IMG/VR virus record: IMGVR_UViG_3300022602_000218
Span: 1-39,234 of that record
Strand: one strand, 5' to 3'
Source of the DNA: a virus
DNA length: 39,234 bases
The first letter of the stretch is position 1; the number at the start of each line of letters is the position of its first letter. The notes beneath the pieces are model-generated. The model made no database searches. It had not been told where the DNA came from and saw only the letters and a program-made list of their open reading frames with translations. Shown piece after piece: positions 1 through 8,763 of the stretch. The position numbers were made by a program, and so were the translations under genes.

Positions 1-3000
1 TAGTTACAGAAGTTGCTGTTCCTCCACCTAAAGTATATCCTAGTGTGAATCCTGTATTAATGCTCACACTACCAACACTAACATTAGCCGACACAGTTGG
101 AGCTGCTGGCGGAGTTGTAGTTGTATAGCTTGCTGTCAATGTTTGATAGTTACTAGTCGTGTATACATTACCACTTCCGTCATTTATATAAAATTTGGCA
201 ATATAACTGTACTGAGACGGACTGGTTGCAGCACCACGATATCCACTTGTGTAATCTCCTATTTCAAAATTAAGATTACCGGAACCATCAAATGTAATAT
301 TTACACCAGAAGAACCGTAACGAGTATCACCTCCTGAACTAATATTCACAGTATGGCCCGGAGCACCGGTTAAAATAGCATGAATAGGAGCATTAGGAGC
401 AGGAGTTAATCCATTTTGGCTTGCGCCAGTTCCCGATGAATCATTTGCAAATACAAAGCTATTAGTAACAGCAGTAACTGTAACTGTAGTTCCTTGTTCA
501 GTAATTGCCTCTGTTCCAGATCCGCCATGTACACCATACCATGTACCATTGTAAATTGCATTCGAATCTGAGATATCAACACTGGTTCCCAATAACACTA
601 AAGCATAAGTTCCTGAAGATTCGTATGTAAAAAATCCTAAATTTACCGAAGTAATATTTCCACTGGATACTGAGAGAGGATAGTCTAGTGCTGTTCCGTT
701 GTTGGTAATATTAGAACCACTGCCTCCTCGGGTCTGATATGTTGACCCTGTTCCTCGATATAATTCTCCTGCATCGTTGACCACATAAACACCAGTATAC
801 GAGCCTGAAACACTGGCAGTTATATTAATCAAATCTGCTACAGCAGGCTGACTTTGTGTAGCGTTCATTTTATAAATGTTTGAAACTGTTACACTTGGTA
901 CACTTAATGTTGGTGCAGGGTATGCTGTGACTACCCACTGATTACTCTTGGCTGGATATTGGCTAGTGCCGCCTCCAACCACTGGTGCAGTTTGTCCATA
1001 ATTATAATACGGTGGCCAAGATGCAATAACAACCATAGTATAAGCTACCGGACCGCCTAGAATGTAAGTTCCAGTAGATGTAATTGTAGGACCACTTCCA
1101 CTAACACCACCTGTATTTCCTGCGGTAGGCCATTCTGAGTTTGCCTGATTACCATATCCTCCACTACTAGACGGATTGAAAGTTGGATTGTAAGAAGAAG
1201 TTGTTACTATCCATGCAGTTGAACTAAAAGAAAGAGAACCTGAAGGCAATCCTTGATACACTATTGGGAATGAGGAGTTCATACCAACATGCGATGGTCC
1301 TGTAATACTAGGTGTATACTTAGAGTTACTTAAACTACCAATTGTTTGTGTGAAATTAGAATATCCCGTAGCTCCTAAAGTTATAGAGACACTAGCACCA
1401 GAATAACCCGGATTAATAAAATATTCCATTCCAACATTATAACCAGGACTTGATGCAGATATTGTTCCTGATGCGGTTGTTGAACTAACTGTTCCAGAAA
1501 ACGCACTACCTGATACAGATGAACCCGAAAAGAATCCAGTATATTGACCTGTTGCACTAAATGTTGGAGTACCTGGACCACCATATAGATTAATTCCACT
1601 ATAAAAAGTTGCCCCAGTTAGCGTTAGTGTATAAGAGTACGCAACATTAGCTACTACTGGCCAAGATAATAATACACTTTGGAAACCATTTGGATCGCCA
1701 TTTGTTCCTGGAGTTGATGCTGTGAATGTTGCACCAGAAATTTGAGGAGCAGAAGTAACATAAATTTCAGTACTTGGGCCGACAACTGTACTACCAGTAG
1801 ATACATCATATAAACTAAATTGTAAACCACTTATATAATTGGAACTACCAGAGTTAGGCGGATTAAATGTAAAACTGATTGAGCCAGAACCAGTAGAAGT
1901 TGTTATATTATTTGATCTAACTAACGGCGATATAAAGCTAAAGTTCAAAGAGCCGCCAGTTACTGTTGTATTTGTTCCAACGACCAAGTTAGTTACAACA
2001 CCAGAAGTGGTAAAAGCAGTAAACGCATTTGTGCCAAAAAGTGTAACGACAATACTATACTGTCTATTCACAACTCCAGTAAAATTAACAGTGATGATAT
2101 TTCCAGTACTTCCATAGTAAATCGTAGTAGGACTAGCCGTTGCAGTAATCGCATAACTTGGTGCTGCAATTACAGTTATACTTGGACTAGCTCCAGTTGC
2201 TTGCGCACCTACTGCATTATACGCATTAACAGGATATATTGATATTGTTTGGTTTGATACTATCGAACTAGGAGTAAATGTAAAAGTATAATTACTACCG
2301 GACAATGTTGATGTAAAGGGACTTCCTGAGATTAAACTTGAACCAATATATAAATTTACCTTAGTACTGGATCCCATGTAAGAACTACCAGATTTTGACC
2401 AAGTAATTGTTACAGTATCTGTACTTTGAACTGCTGTAATATTTCCAGAAGTTATACCAGAACCACTATTAAGTGCCGCTGATACAAATGTAATATTTGG
2501 AGGATAAATTGTAATTGTAGTCGGTGCTGGAGAATTAGTTTTTCCAGCATAGGATGTAGCATTAAATGTAATACTATACGTTGTACCTGAAGTAGGATAT
2601 CCTGTCGTAGCAGAAGTAAAATAATAAGATGTGCTTGGTGATTCATTATCGCCCACACCGCTATTAGATATTGGATTTTGATTAAAAGTTAGTACAGGTG
2701 TCGATGGAGAATATGTAAAATTCATACTTCCATAAGTCGAACCAGAAACCATATTAGTTGTTTTCCAGTAAAGATATACTGGTGCTCCTGCTAGAGCAAA
2801 ACCACTATCTGTGCCATCAGTTACTTGCTGAATACTGAATACTGGTGCACCTGCCGCACCCATTGCATATTGTGTAGGAGTAGGGCTAGGAGAAATAGTT
2901 TGTGTTATTGAATCGCTAGCTATGTAAGTTGATGTACTGTATGTGCCAGGATAGTTAATTTGTATCGTTCCTGTACCAGTCTGGCCACTACCAGGAGCAG

Positions 3001-5338
3001 GTATAGTAATATTACTAGATGTAGCAGTTACTCCTCCACTGCTTGTAAATATTAAAGTTACTGTAGAAGTTGGAGAAAAACTACTTGCAAGAGATCCGCC
3101 ACCTGTATAATTAATTGTTAATACAATATTTGATGCACCACTTGGAACTGGAACATCCAATGTACCTTGAATTGCAGTAGTTGAAGTTCCATCAGAAAAC
3201 GCACCACTAGATGGATTAAACGATAATGCTATAGTACTTGGAATTCTTGAAACTTTAACTGGTATTGAAATAGTATAAACACCAGCGGCTAAAGTTCCAG
3301 GTGATCCTAAATTTCCAGCAGGTACTGTATAAGTTATATTAACATTTCCAGAAACTGTTGATGGACTATTAGATAATGAAGCTACATTAATTGAGTAATT
3401 AGCAGGATATGAACCAGTCAACGGCAGTGTATAAGGAAAAGTTTGACTACCTGTAATTGTTGCATTAAAACCAGAATCAAATGTAATTCCAGTAATAGTT
3501 GGTTGAGCTGTACCACTAGATACGGAAGCACTCAATGTAAGATTAAATGTAGCAGATTGACTGCCTGATTGTAAAATTGTTGTAGGAGTAGCTGTTTTTC
3601 CATCACCATTAGTTACAGCAGTTGTAGTAGTGATTGTAATAATTGGTTCAGCCGACATCGTATATGTTGCCAAAGATGACCCAGTATAAGATATAGAAGG
3701 TGCACTTCCACCAGGAGAATATGTAGTAGGTGTAGTAAATGTAATTGTATTATTTGGACTAATTGCCGATGTTGCAGCCGCACCACTAACTGGTAAAGTA
3801 ATTGTTTGCGGTGCACTTGGTACTACCGCAGTTGCAGGAGGTGTAAAAGTTAAAGAATAAGTAGTTCCAGAAATGCCTGGAATTAAACTTGTATATGTAA
3901 CTGGTATTGTTATGCTAGTAACAGCAGGAGTATTTAATGTTGCTGTTAATATAAACATTGGATTAGCATCAAAATTTGTATTAACAGAACCTTCTGTTAC
4001 TGTATAAGTTGTTGGATAAGCTGTAACAACTATTGTTGCAGTAGTAAGAACAATATTATTGTACATACTATCAGTAGCCCATTCAACTGACAAGCCTACA
4101 TTACTTGTGAAAGTTGTATTAGGTGTTATTGTAATAGAAGGTGGAGATGATGTATTTGTTCCACCAATTGTAAATCCTGTTAAATTGCCAGAAGTAACTC
4201 CGCCAGTAATATCTCCAGATACTATTCCATTACTAATACTTTTAACTCTCCAATACAAATTTGATTGAGTAGCAAAAGGAGTAACAGGAGTGCTTATAGC
4301 AAAAGTTATAGCATTTCCTTGTATAACAGACAATCCTGGATTATAGGTTGTCAATACACCGCCTGGGAATGTAACAGAATAAATTGTATTACCTCCACTG
4401 GTTATTACGTATTGATAAGAACTATTTACAGGAGTTCCTCCAGTAAATGCTGGTGTTGCAGCAGTTGGTGTTAAAATAGTTACAGGAGATGTACTTACAG
4501 GAGTAAAAGAAGGAATTGTAGCTTGAATTGTTGCCGTTGTTGTACCATCAATATTATCTTGCAATACATTATCTTCAAGATTTAATACAACAGTTAAAAC
4601 GTATGTGCTACTATTATACGATGCTTGTACTAAGTATGTATTTGATGTATAACCTGTTCCAAGTCCTGCATGAGTAAACACCGTTGACAAAGAATTTGTC
4701 AATCCAGAAAATATACTGTAGTTAATAACAACTGGATAAGCAGTAAACAATGCTTGCCAGCAATATATGTCTTTATTAGTTGTTCCGTTATTTGTTGGAA
4801 CTACATTAATAGTTCCACCAGAATAGAAAAAGTAATTAGCAGAATTTGCACTAGCAAATGTAATAGTCGAAGTTATAACAAGAGTGTTATTCCAAGCCGA
4901 TGAATATGAAGTAGTTGCAGGTGTACTATTAAATTGAAGTGTAGTTAATGAAGATATTTGAGAAGAACCAATAGCTACATGTTTATTCTTAGTAATTGAA
5001 TTTGCATTAGCATTAGATCCATCTATGTCAACTACATAATAGTATTGTGTAAGAACTGCATCTGTAATTGGAGTGTTAGCTACTGGAGGAACTAGATTAA
5101 ATCCGTCAAGTGCAGTTCCCTGGCCCAATGATGTTCCAGTTTGATGTAGATAACAAGTAGCAATATCATTCCATAATGCATCCCAGTCATTATGGGAAAT
5201 AGTGTTACCTACACTTTTTGCCGTAGATTGAACTGTTTGGCCATACCCTGTTCCTAATATATTACTTACAGCAGTTTGCAAAGCATCGTAATCTGAATGC
5301 GATATTGTGGCTCCAACTGCGGGTATCACTACGGTCAT
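1..5338 (-). CDS. Giant Ig-like-repeat tail fibre/adhesin, C-terminus beyond window (partial)
   Basis: An open frame runs from an ATG at 5338 to the left edge, at least 1779 codons, and no stop was met in the stretches I translated, including both ends and the middle. AAGGA lies upstream of the ATG. The N-terminus begins MTVVIPAVGATISHSDYDAL and carries a short internal duplication (ISHSDYDAL, then ISHNDWDAL about 33 residues later). The rest is Thr/Ser/Gly/Asn-rich beta sequence in repeating blocks of roughly 80-110 residues with strand patterns such as TVTITWSKSGSS and YTFTFTPSSIVS, typical of Ig/fibronectin-like surface repeats. No enzymatic motif, signal peptide or membrane segment is seen. 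It is the last gene of the fibre cluster in this window, so I infer a virion appendage that contacts the host surface. The distal tip lies outside the window, so its specificity cannot be judged. Confidence 0.8.
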   Translation of the reverse strand, partial: MTVVIPAVGATISHSDYDALQTAVSNILGTGYGQTVQSTAKSVGNTISHNDWDALWNDIATCYLHQTGTSLGQGTALDGFNLVPPVANTPITDAVLTQYYYVVDIDGSNANANSITKNKHVAIGSSQISSLTTLQFNSTPATTSYSSAWNNTLVITSTITFASANSANYFFYSGGTINVVPTNNGTTNKDIYCWQALFTAYPVVINYSIFSGLTNSLSTVFTHAGLGTGYTSNTYLVQASYNSSTYVLTVVLNLEDNVLQDNIDGTTTATIQATIPSFTPVSTSPVTILTPTAATPAFTGGTPVNSSYQYVITSGGNTIYSVTFPGGVLTTYNPGLSVIQGNAITFAISTPVTPFATQSNLYWRVKSISNGIVSGDITGGVTSGNLTGFTIGGTNTSSPPSITITPNTTFTSNVGLSVEWATDSMYNNIVLTTATIVVTAYPTTYTVTEGSVNTNFDANPMFILTATLNTPAVTSITIPVTYTSLIPGISGTTYSLTFTPPATAVVPSAPQTITLPVSGAAATSAISPNNTITFTTPTTYSPGGSAPSISYTGSSLATYTMSAEPIITITTTTAVTNGDGKTATPTTILQSGSQSATFNLTLSASVSSGTAQPTITGITFDSGFNATITGSQTFPYTLPLTGSYPANYSINVASLSNSPSTVSGNVNITYTVPAGNLGSPGTLAAGVYTISIPVKVSRIPSTIALSFNPSSGAFSDGTSTTAIQGTLDVPVPSGASNIVLTINYTGGGSLASSFSPTSTVTLIFTSSGGVTATSSNITIPAPGSGQTGTGTIQINYPGTYSTSTYIASDSITQTISPSPTPTQYAMGAAGAPVFSIQQVTDGTDSGFALAGAPVYLYWKTTNMVSGSTYGSMNFTYSPSTPVLTFNQNPISNSGVGDNESPSTSYYFTSATTGYPTSGTTYSITFNATSYAGKTNSPAPTTITIYPPNITFVSAALNSGSGITSGNITAVQSTDTVTITWSKSGSSYMGSSTKVNLYIGSSLISGSPFTSTLSGSNYTFTFTPSSIVSNQTISIYPVNAYNAVGAQATGASPSITVIAAPSYAITATASPTTIYYGSTGNIITVNFTGVVNRQYSIVVTLFGTNAFTAFTTSGVVTNLVVGTNTTVTGGSLNFSFISPLVRSNNITTSTGSGSISFTFNPPNSGSSNYISGLQFSLYDVSTGSTVVGPSTEIYVTSAPQISGATFTASTPGTNGDPNGFQSVLLSWPVVANVAYSYTLTLTGATFYSGINLYGGPGTPTFSATGQYTGFFSGSSVSGSAFSGTVSSTTASGTISASSPGYNVGMEYFINPGYSGASVSITLGATGYSNFTQTIGSLSNSKYTPSITGPSHVGMNSSFPIVYQGLPSGSLSFSSTAWIVTTSSYNPTFNPSSSGGYGNQANSEWPTAGNTGGVSGSGPTITSTGTYILGGPVAYTMVVIASWPPYYNYGQTAPVVGGGTSQYPAKSNQWVVTAYPAPTLSVPSVTVSNIYKMNATQSQPAVADLINITASVSGSYTGVYVVNDAGELYRGTGSTYQTRGGSGSNITNNGTALDYPLSVSSGNITSVNLGFFTYESSGTYALVLLGTSVDISDSNAIYNGTWYGVHGGSGTEAITEQGTTVTVTAVTNSFVFANDSSGTGASQNGLTPAPNAPIHAILTGAPGHTVNISSGGDTRYGSSGVNITFDGSGNLNFEIGDYTSGYRGAATSPSQYSYIAKFYINDGSGNVYTTSNYQTLTASYTTTTPPAAPTVSANVSVGSVSINTGFTLGYTLGGGTATSVT

Positions 5339-5359
5339 GTTATATCCTTATTACTTTTA

Positions 5360-7348
5360 TTATAGAATTACACATTCTACAAGTTTTACTTCGTCACTTA
5401 AATTTGTTTCTAACGCTATAGCAAATACTGCACCACTACCCGCTATACCAGTACCATTAGCACCTGCTACAATTGTATCTTTTTTATTAACTGGTCCAGA
5501 AATTAACACAGGTACACGCCCTTTCAATGCAATATATGTACCACCTTCTAATTCACTATTCATCATATATGCAGGATTTGTACTTACAACTCCAATTGCA
5601 AAATCACCATCTTGTACCGCTGTTACTTCTGCATCGCCACCTACACATACAACTGTTCCGGATGGATATTCTTGATCTGCAAGATACTTTTCTGCCAAGT
5701 CAGCATATTGAGCACTGGTAGCAGTACCAATAAATTTACCAGTCATTGTAAGATTGCCAGTTGCACTAAAATAACCGCCAGCAGCTCCGCCATTTGTAAT
5801 ATTAATATTTCCGCCAGTTGTATAATAAAAACCAGTTGTTGTATCACTTATAAAAGTAATGCTAGGACTTGAAGCAGTACCGTTAGTTGCATTAAAAGAT
5901 ACTGCTTGCATTACATTAGTTGAAACATTAACTAAATTAGTTCCAGAAGTAATTCCTCCAGCAGTAGTTGAACTTACTACATTAACAGCCGATGTTGATG
6001 ACGAACCTGTAAAAGATCCTTGGAATGATTGAGCATATACTGTACCAAACGGTTTAGCTGAAGTACCAATAGTACCACTGTTAGCTGAACCACCATTCAA
6101 AATATTAATAGTTGAAACTGAGCCAGATGCATCTCTAGCTACTATTGTACTTGCTGTGGCATTCACTGAGGCCGGAACATATGTGCTTGTTAACGGATCT
6201 AACAATGTATTTGCTTCTGTAGCAACACCATTCATTTGTACAACATTAATATTACCACTAGAATCTCTAGCAACAATAGTATTTGCTGTAGCAGATACAC
6301 TACCACCGATAAATGAACCGCCACCGATACTTAATGTAGAGGATTGTGAAGCAGTTCCTTGGAAATTAAGAGCATAAACATTTGCCCAACGATATTGTGC
6401 ACCGCCTGGTCCAGATAGCGATCCTAAATTACTTGTAACGTCAGCACCTGGCATTGCATCATTACCGTATAAAATTAACGGTGTTGCAGTAGAACCATTG
6501 CTTAATTTTGTTGTAAATGTAGTTGTACCAGCAAGAACACTATTTGAAATAGTAGGTGTGGCCCCATCAGTTCTCATAGTTAATTTTACAGGACTGCCAA
6601 CCGTATAACCAGCATCGCTAAAATTAACTTGCCCACTGAAACTAGCACTATTAGATTGTACAAATGCCGATGAAGATAATCCATTCAACAATATTGAATT
6701 AGTAGCGGTTCCCCAAAAACGATCAGTATCACTTAGGTTTGTAATGCCTGTACTTGGAGTATTTCTAAGAGTTATACCTGGATTAATTACTGTAAAACCT
6801 GTAAAAGTAGAATCTGCACTACCAGATAATGTAAATTGTGCTACATTGCTAATGATTGCAATGGTTGCACCACCAACTTGCATTTGAAGTACTGGGTGTG
6901 TGCCACCTGCTGCATCGGGAGCCAAAGCGGGTACAGTTTGAGTAGCCGCAGCAGTCGGACTTCCACCAATTAATGTAGAACTTGTTCCATTCCATGCATA
7001 TAGTTGATCATTTGATGTATCCCAGTACAAGTCGCCAATTGCAAGATTTGCAGGTGCGGTACTAGAAGAAGTTACAGTAGTACCGACAGCATGCCATGTA
7101 TTAGTAGTATCAAAGAATTTAATTTTATTATTAGTGGTATCGTACCAGATTTGCCCAGTTAAAGGATTAGTAGGAGCAGTTGAATTAGCAAAATTCTGTG
7201 TTAAATAGACAAAATTTTCATTTAATGCTTGTCCGTAACCTGCATAGCTTTTTCCAATCAATGTAATGTCATACGTGTTGTTAACCGTACCATCAGCGAC
7301 AGTTGCTAGTATTGTTTGTTGATTGTATGTGGTAATTGTATATGACAT
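5360..7348 (-). CDS. Tail fibre protein with shared N-terminal module and C-terminal YADLAE-type domain (662 aa)
   Basis: Residues 1-130 carry the module shared by four neighbouring genes: LIGKSYAGYGQ near 30-40, GQIWYD near 65-70 and GDLYWD near 105-110. The middle is repeat-rich beta sequence, including two copies of a TIVARD.SG block and the WANVYALNFQGTA motif common in T4-like fibres. Residues 548-662 form a separate domain starting YADLAEKYLADQEYPSGTV and containing VSTNPAYMMNS and LKGRVPV. I recognise this as a C-terminal domain recurrent in phage fibre proteins, where it may act in trimer folding or self-cleavage; that role is recalled, not shown here. The start is supported by AAGGAAT and a late-promoter motif 22 nt upstream. 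It is followed by the Ig-like giant after 21 nt. Role inferred: receptor-binding fibre. Confidence 0.8.
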   Translation of the reverse strand: MSYTITTYNQQTILATVADGTVNNTYDITLIGKSYAGYGQALNENFVYLTQNFANSTAPTNPLTGQIWYDTTNNKIKFFDTTNTWHAVGTTVTSSSTAPANLAIGDLYWDTSNDQLYAWNGTSSTLIGGSPTAAATQTVPALAPDAAGGTHPVLQMQVGGATIAIISNVAQFTLSGSADSTFTGFTVINPGITLRNTPSTGITNLSDTDRFWGTATNSILLNGLSSSAFVQSNSASFSGQVNFSDAGYTVGSPVKLTMRTDGATPTISNSVLAGTTTFTTKLSNGSTATPLILYGNDAMPGADVTSNLGSLSGPGGAQYRWANVYALNFQGTASQSSTLSIGGGSFIGGSVSATANTIVARDSSGNINVVQMNGVATEANTLLDPLTSTYVPASVNATASTIVARDASGSVSTINILNGGSANSGTIGTSAKPFGTVYAQSFQGSFTGSSSTSAVNVVSSTTAGGITSGTNLVNVSTNVMQAVSFNATNGTASSPSITFISDTTTGFYYTTGGNINITNGGAAGGYFSATGNLTMTGKFIGTATSAQYADLAEKYLADQEYPSGTVVCVGGDAEVTAVQDGDFAIGVVSTNPAYMMNSELEGGTYIALKGRVPVLISGPVNKKDTIVAGANGTGIAGSGAVFAIALETNLSDEVKLVECVIL

Positions 7349-7369
7349 CCCGATAATTCCTTATTTTAA

Positions 7370-7377
7370 TATTTATC
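7370..7377 (-). promoter_or_regulatory. T4-type late promoter motif (GATAAATA) for the 662-aa fibre gene
   Basis: On the minus strand this reads GATAAATA, a 7/8 match to the T4 late consensus TATAAATA. It lies 22 nt from the ATG at 7348, in the 34-nt gap after the 447-aa gene. The same ATAAATA core occurs at a similar distance before four other genes here. No -35 element is expected for this class. Confidence 0.6.
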
Positions 7378-7382
7378 TTACT

Positions 7383-8726
7383 TTATAGCTTCATAATATA
7401 GTAGAGCGTTCCACCTGAAATAGTCTGATAATCCGATGTTAAATCAGGTGTACCGTTCGTTCCATCGCATAGCTGCCAACCGCTAGGCACAGTATTTGTG
7501 TTTCCAAACCATTGAGAAATTAATCCAGTAGGAACTGCCGCTAAATCAAAAGTTGTAGACATTGTAACATTTGCTGTACCATCTACTGAAACTGACCCAG
7601 AAACTGCACCTGCTAACGATATTGTTATAGGAGCCGACCATTTAGAAGATGTTGCAGCATTTCCACTAACATTACCAACTAAATTACCAGTAAATGTTGT
7701 TGAATTTATGTTTGTATTGTTATCTCTTATTACAACACTATTATATGTTGCGGCAGTAGTTGGATAATATGCTAGTCCGCCAATATTCAATGCAGTAGCT
7801 TGAGTTGCTATACCAGTAAATGTATTAGAATAAACATTATACCAAGGATTAGATTGTGTACCTAATGTACTTGTTGCAGCACCTGGTAATGTATTTTGCC
7901 CTATAATGTTAACTGCTGTACCTGCAGATGTTTGAAATGTTAAATTAGGTGAATTTGGATTTTGTATAGTTCCAGTATTATTACTATCTGAATATAAACT
8001 TAATCCGATCTGGGTTGTACCTATTGCAATACCTGCACTTGAAAAATTAACAATAGATTGAAAAGATGCTCCTGATGCTAGAATGAAATCAGTAGATGGA
8101 TGTCCATTCAATGTAAGCGCATTAGAAACTGTTGCATTAATTTTATAATTAGAGTTTACAGTTATACCTTGACTAATAGTAGGAAAACCAGATATAGCCG
8201 GGCTTGGTGTAAAATCTGCATCAGAACTAACTGTAAATACCAAATTACCATTAGCATATCCTTCCTGAATAGCATGGCCATTGACAGAAGTTGATTGCAT
8301 TTGTGTAGATCCGAACCCCGATACACTTTGTGGTCCTACTAGTGTATATGTAGTACCATTATAAATTTTAAGTTGATTTAATGTTTGATCATACCACAAA
8401 TCACCTACAGTTGGATTAGAAGGAGCGGTTGAATTAGAAGGAGTTGTAATGTAATTAGTAGCTAAACTTTTCCAGTTTATACCATCATACATGTTCATTT
8501 TTAAGCTAGTGCTAGTAGTATTAAACCATAATTCACCTGCAATTGGTTTAATAGGAGCAGTAGTATTGGCAAAATTTTCCAATAGATACAAATAATTCTC
8601 GTTCTGAGCGGTTCCGTAGTTAGGATAATTCTTACCAACTAATGTTAAATCAGTAGTAGAATTAACTGTTCCGTCAAGAATAACTATTCTCACAGATCCG
8701 CTAGTATTAGATATATTGTATGACAT
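7383..8726 (-). CDS. Tail fibre protein with collar-type C-terminal tip (447 aa)
   Basis: This is the shortest of the four fibre paralogues. The shared N-terminal module is clear: LVGKNYPNYGTAQNENY near residues 29-45, GELWFNT near 64-70 and GDLWYD near 108-113. A middle section has the DADFTP...GFPTISQGI segment also seen in the paralogues, then the fibre-repeat sequence NPWYNVYSNTFTGIATQA. The C-terminus (about 401-447) begins GLISQWFG and contains VPSGWQLCDGTNGTPDL, the start of a phage tail-collar-like domain. It ends soon after that motif, so the collar is abbreviated compared with the 753-aa paralogue. AAAGAAG precedes the start, and a late-promoter motif lies 23 nt upstream. Inferred role: fibre or short-fibre subunit involved in adsorption. 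Confidence 0.78.
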   Translation of the reverse strand: MSYNISNTSGSVRIVILDGTVNSTTDLTLVGKNYPNYGTAQNENYLYLLENFANTTAPIKPIAGELWFNTTSTSLKMNMYDGINWKSLATNYITTPSNSTAPSNPTVGDLWYDQTLNQLKIYNGTTYTLVGPQSVSGFGSTQMQSTSVNGHAIQEGYANGNLVFTVSSDADFTPSPAISGFPTISQGITVNSNYKINATVSNALTLNGHPSTDFILASGASFQSIVNFSSAGIAIGTTQIGLSLYSDSNNTGTIQNPNSPNLTFQTSAGTAVNIIGQNTLPGAATSTLGTQSNPWYNVYSNTFTGIATQATALNIGGLAYYPTTAATYNSVVIRDNNTNINSTTFTGNLVGNVSGNAATSSKWSAPITISLAGAVSGSVSVDGTANVTMSTTFDLAAVPTGLISQWFGNTNTVPSGWQLCDGTNGTPDLTSDYQTISGGTLYYIMKL

Positions 8727-8748
8727 GTCTTTCTTCTTTAATATTCAA

Positions 8749-8756
8749 TATTTATG
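8749..8756 (-). promoter_or_regulatory. T4-type late promoter motif (CATAAATA) for the 447-aa fibre gene
   Basis: The minus strand reads CATAAATA, 7/8 to the T4 late consensus, 23 nt from the ATG at 8726 and just beyond the stop of the 562-aa gene. It belongs to the set of five similarly placed ATAAATA sites. Confidence 0.58.
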
Positions 8757-8763
8757 TTACAAA

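Noticed and set aside
1839-2117. 92-codon plus-strand frame within the first 5.3 kb
   Set aside because: It is antisense to the open Ig-like frame; Val/Pro/Thr bias comes from complementing ACA/GTA-rich codons.
5345-5378. Possible late promoter (TATAATAA) before the Ig-like gene
   Set aside because: Only 6/8 to the consensus, lacks the ATAAATA core shared by the other five sites, and lies in the end of the 662-aa gene.
5307-5675. 122-codon plus-strand frame across the junction of the Ig-like and 662-aa genes
   Set aside because: It is antisense to both gene ends, with composition that mirrors the Thr/Ala repeats of the opposite strand and no ribosome-binding site; a shadow frame.
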